Assembly (NCBI GenBank): GCA_947177605.1
Contig: CAMWUX010000103.1
Location: 1-5,303 of the forward strand
Length of the DNA: 5,303 nucleotides
Direction of reading: 5' to 3'
Source: an uncultured Porphyromonadaceae bacterium
Lineage (GTDB): Bacteria > Bacteroidota > Bacteroidia > Bacteroidales > Muribaculaceae
Each line of letters opens with the position of its first letter. The stretch's first letter is position 1. Below the pieces are notes generated by a model, which saw only the letters and a program-made list of their open reading frames with translations, did no database searches and had not been told where the DNA came from. Below are positions 5,020 through 5,303 of this stretch, one piece after another. Made by a program: the position numbers and the translations under genes.

Positions 5020-5303
5020 ATGAACTATCTGGAGGTGATCGGGACGGCACTCGGGCTGCTATACCTGTGGCTCGAATATCGCGCCAGTGCGTGGCTGTGG
5101 GCTGCCAGCATCGCCATGCCCGCCATCTATCTGGCCGTCTACTACCAGGCCGGCCTGTATGCCGACCTCGGCATCAGTATCTACTATATCCTCGCGTCGG
5201 TCTACGGCCTCTTCTGCTGGCTCCGCCACCACAAGACCGACAGTTCCGCCAAACGCCAGATCGCTCCGACACCCCGCAGGCTCTACACTCCCCTCTCATT
5301 GGT
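5020..5303 (+). CDS. pnuC: PnuC-family nicotinamide riboside transporter, 5' part (cut by window end)
   Basis: The first 94 codons of an inner-membrane protein of the PnuC family are present; the gene runs off the window end. PnuC proteins take up nicotinamide riboside or related vitamins by facilitated diffusion, trapping the substrate through later phosphorylation; some relatives (PnuT) carry thiamine. The start MNYLEVIGTALGLLYLWLEY (1-20), the MPAIYLAVYYQAGLYADLG segment (33-51) and the following SIYYILASVYGLFCWLR (53-69) closely follow the short Bacteroidetes members, giving three membrane helices at about 3-19, 23-41 and 52-68, then a basic loop (70-88). Full-length members are about 180-200 aa, so roughly half is seen. 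An in-frame stop (5008-5010) lies four codons before the ATG, which fixes the start. The substrate cannot be settled without the rest of the gene and the downstream kinase gene, if any. Confidence 0.85.
   Translation, partial: MNYLEVIGTALGLLYLWLEYRASAWLWAASIAMPAIYLAVYYQAGLYADLGISIYYILASVYGLFCWLRHHKTDSSAKRQIAPTPRRLYTPLSL

Overview
The window looks like a chromosomal segment of a gut-type Bacteroidales bacterium, most plausibly Muribaculaceae or a close relative. Three things point that way. Promoters fit the Bacteroidetes pattern (TTTG, about 20 bp, TAnnTTTG) and gene starts lack clear Shine-Dalgarno sites. Base composition is roughly balanced. The protein set (Blc-type lipocalin, EamA transporter, secreted TPR protein, short Bacteroidetes-type PnuC) suits that group. 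The genus is an inference from the look of the proteins, since no database search was possible. No IS element, CRISPR array, tRNA or rRNA was recognised.

Layout from left to right. Positions 1-205 hold no gene, but carry three hairpins that all read as terminators on the minus strand; they lie behind a minus-strand lipocalin lipoprotein gene (206-715). A 135-bp divergent spacer (716-850) carries a promoter for each side. On the plus strand follow a 10-TM EamA/DMT exporter-like protein (851-1795, start moved downstream from the longest frame) and, overlapping by ATGA, an exported TPR protein (1792-3030). This two-gene operon runs head-on into a minus-strand two-gene operon, and the stop ends overlap by 12 nt. 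The minus-strand operon is a HipA-like kinase (3420-4205) followed by a DUF3037 protein (3019-3423), again joined by ATGA. A good Bacteroidetes promoter lies just upstream of the kinase. After a 136-bp divergent spacer come an unrecognised 190-aa protein (4342-4914) and the 5' part of a PnuC-type nicotinamide riboside transporter (5020 to the window end).

The genes do not form one pathway. Most look like housekeeping or envelope functions: a periplasmic or outer-membrane lipocalin, a small-molecule exporter, a secreted TPR protein and vitamin B3 uptake. The most notable unit is the HipA-like kinase/DUF3037 pair. It keeps the likely catalytic residues but has no HipB-type DNA-binding partner beside it, and its biological role is, as far as I know, not established.
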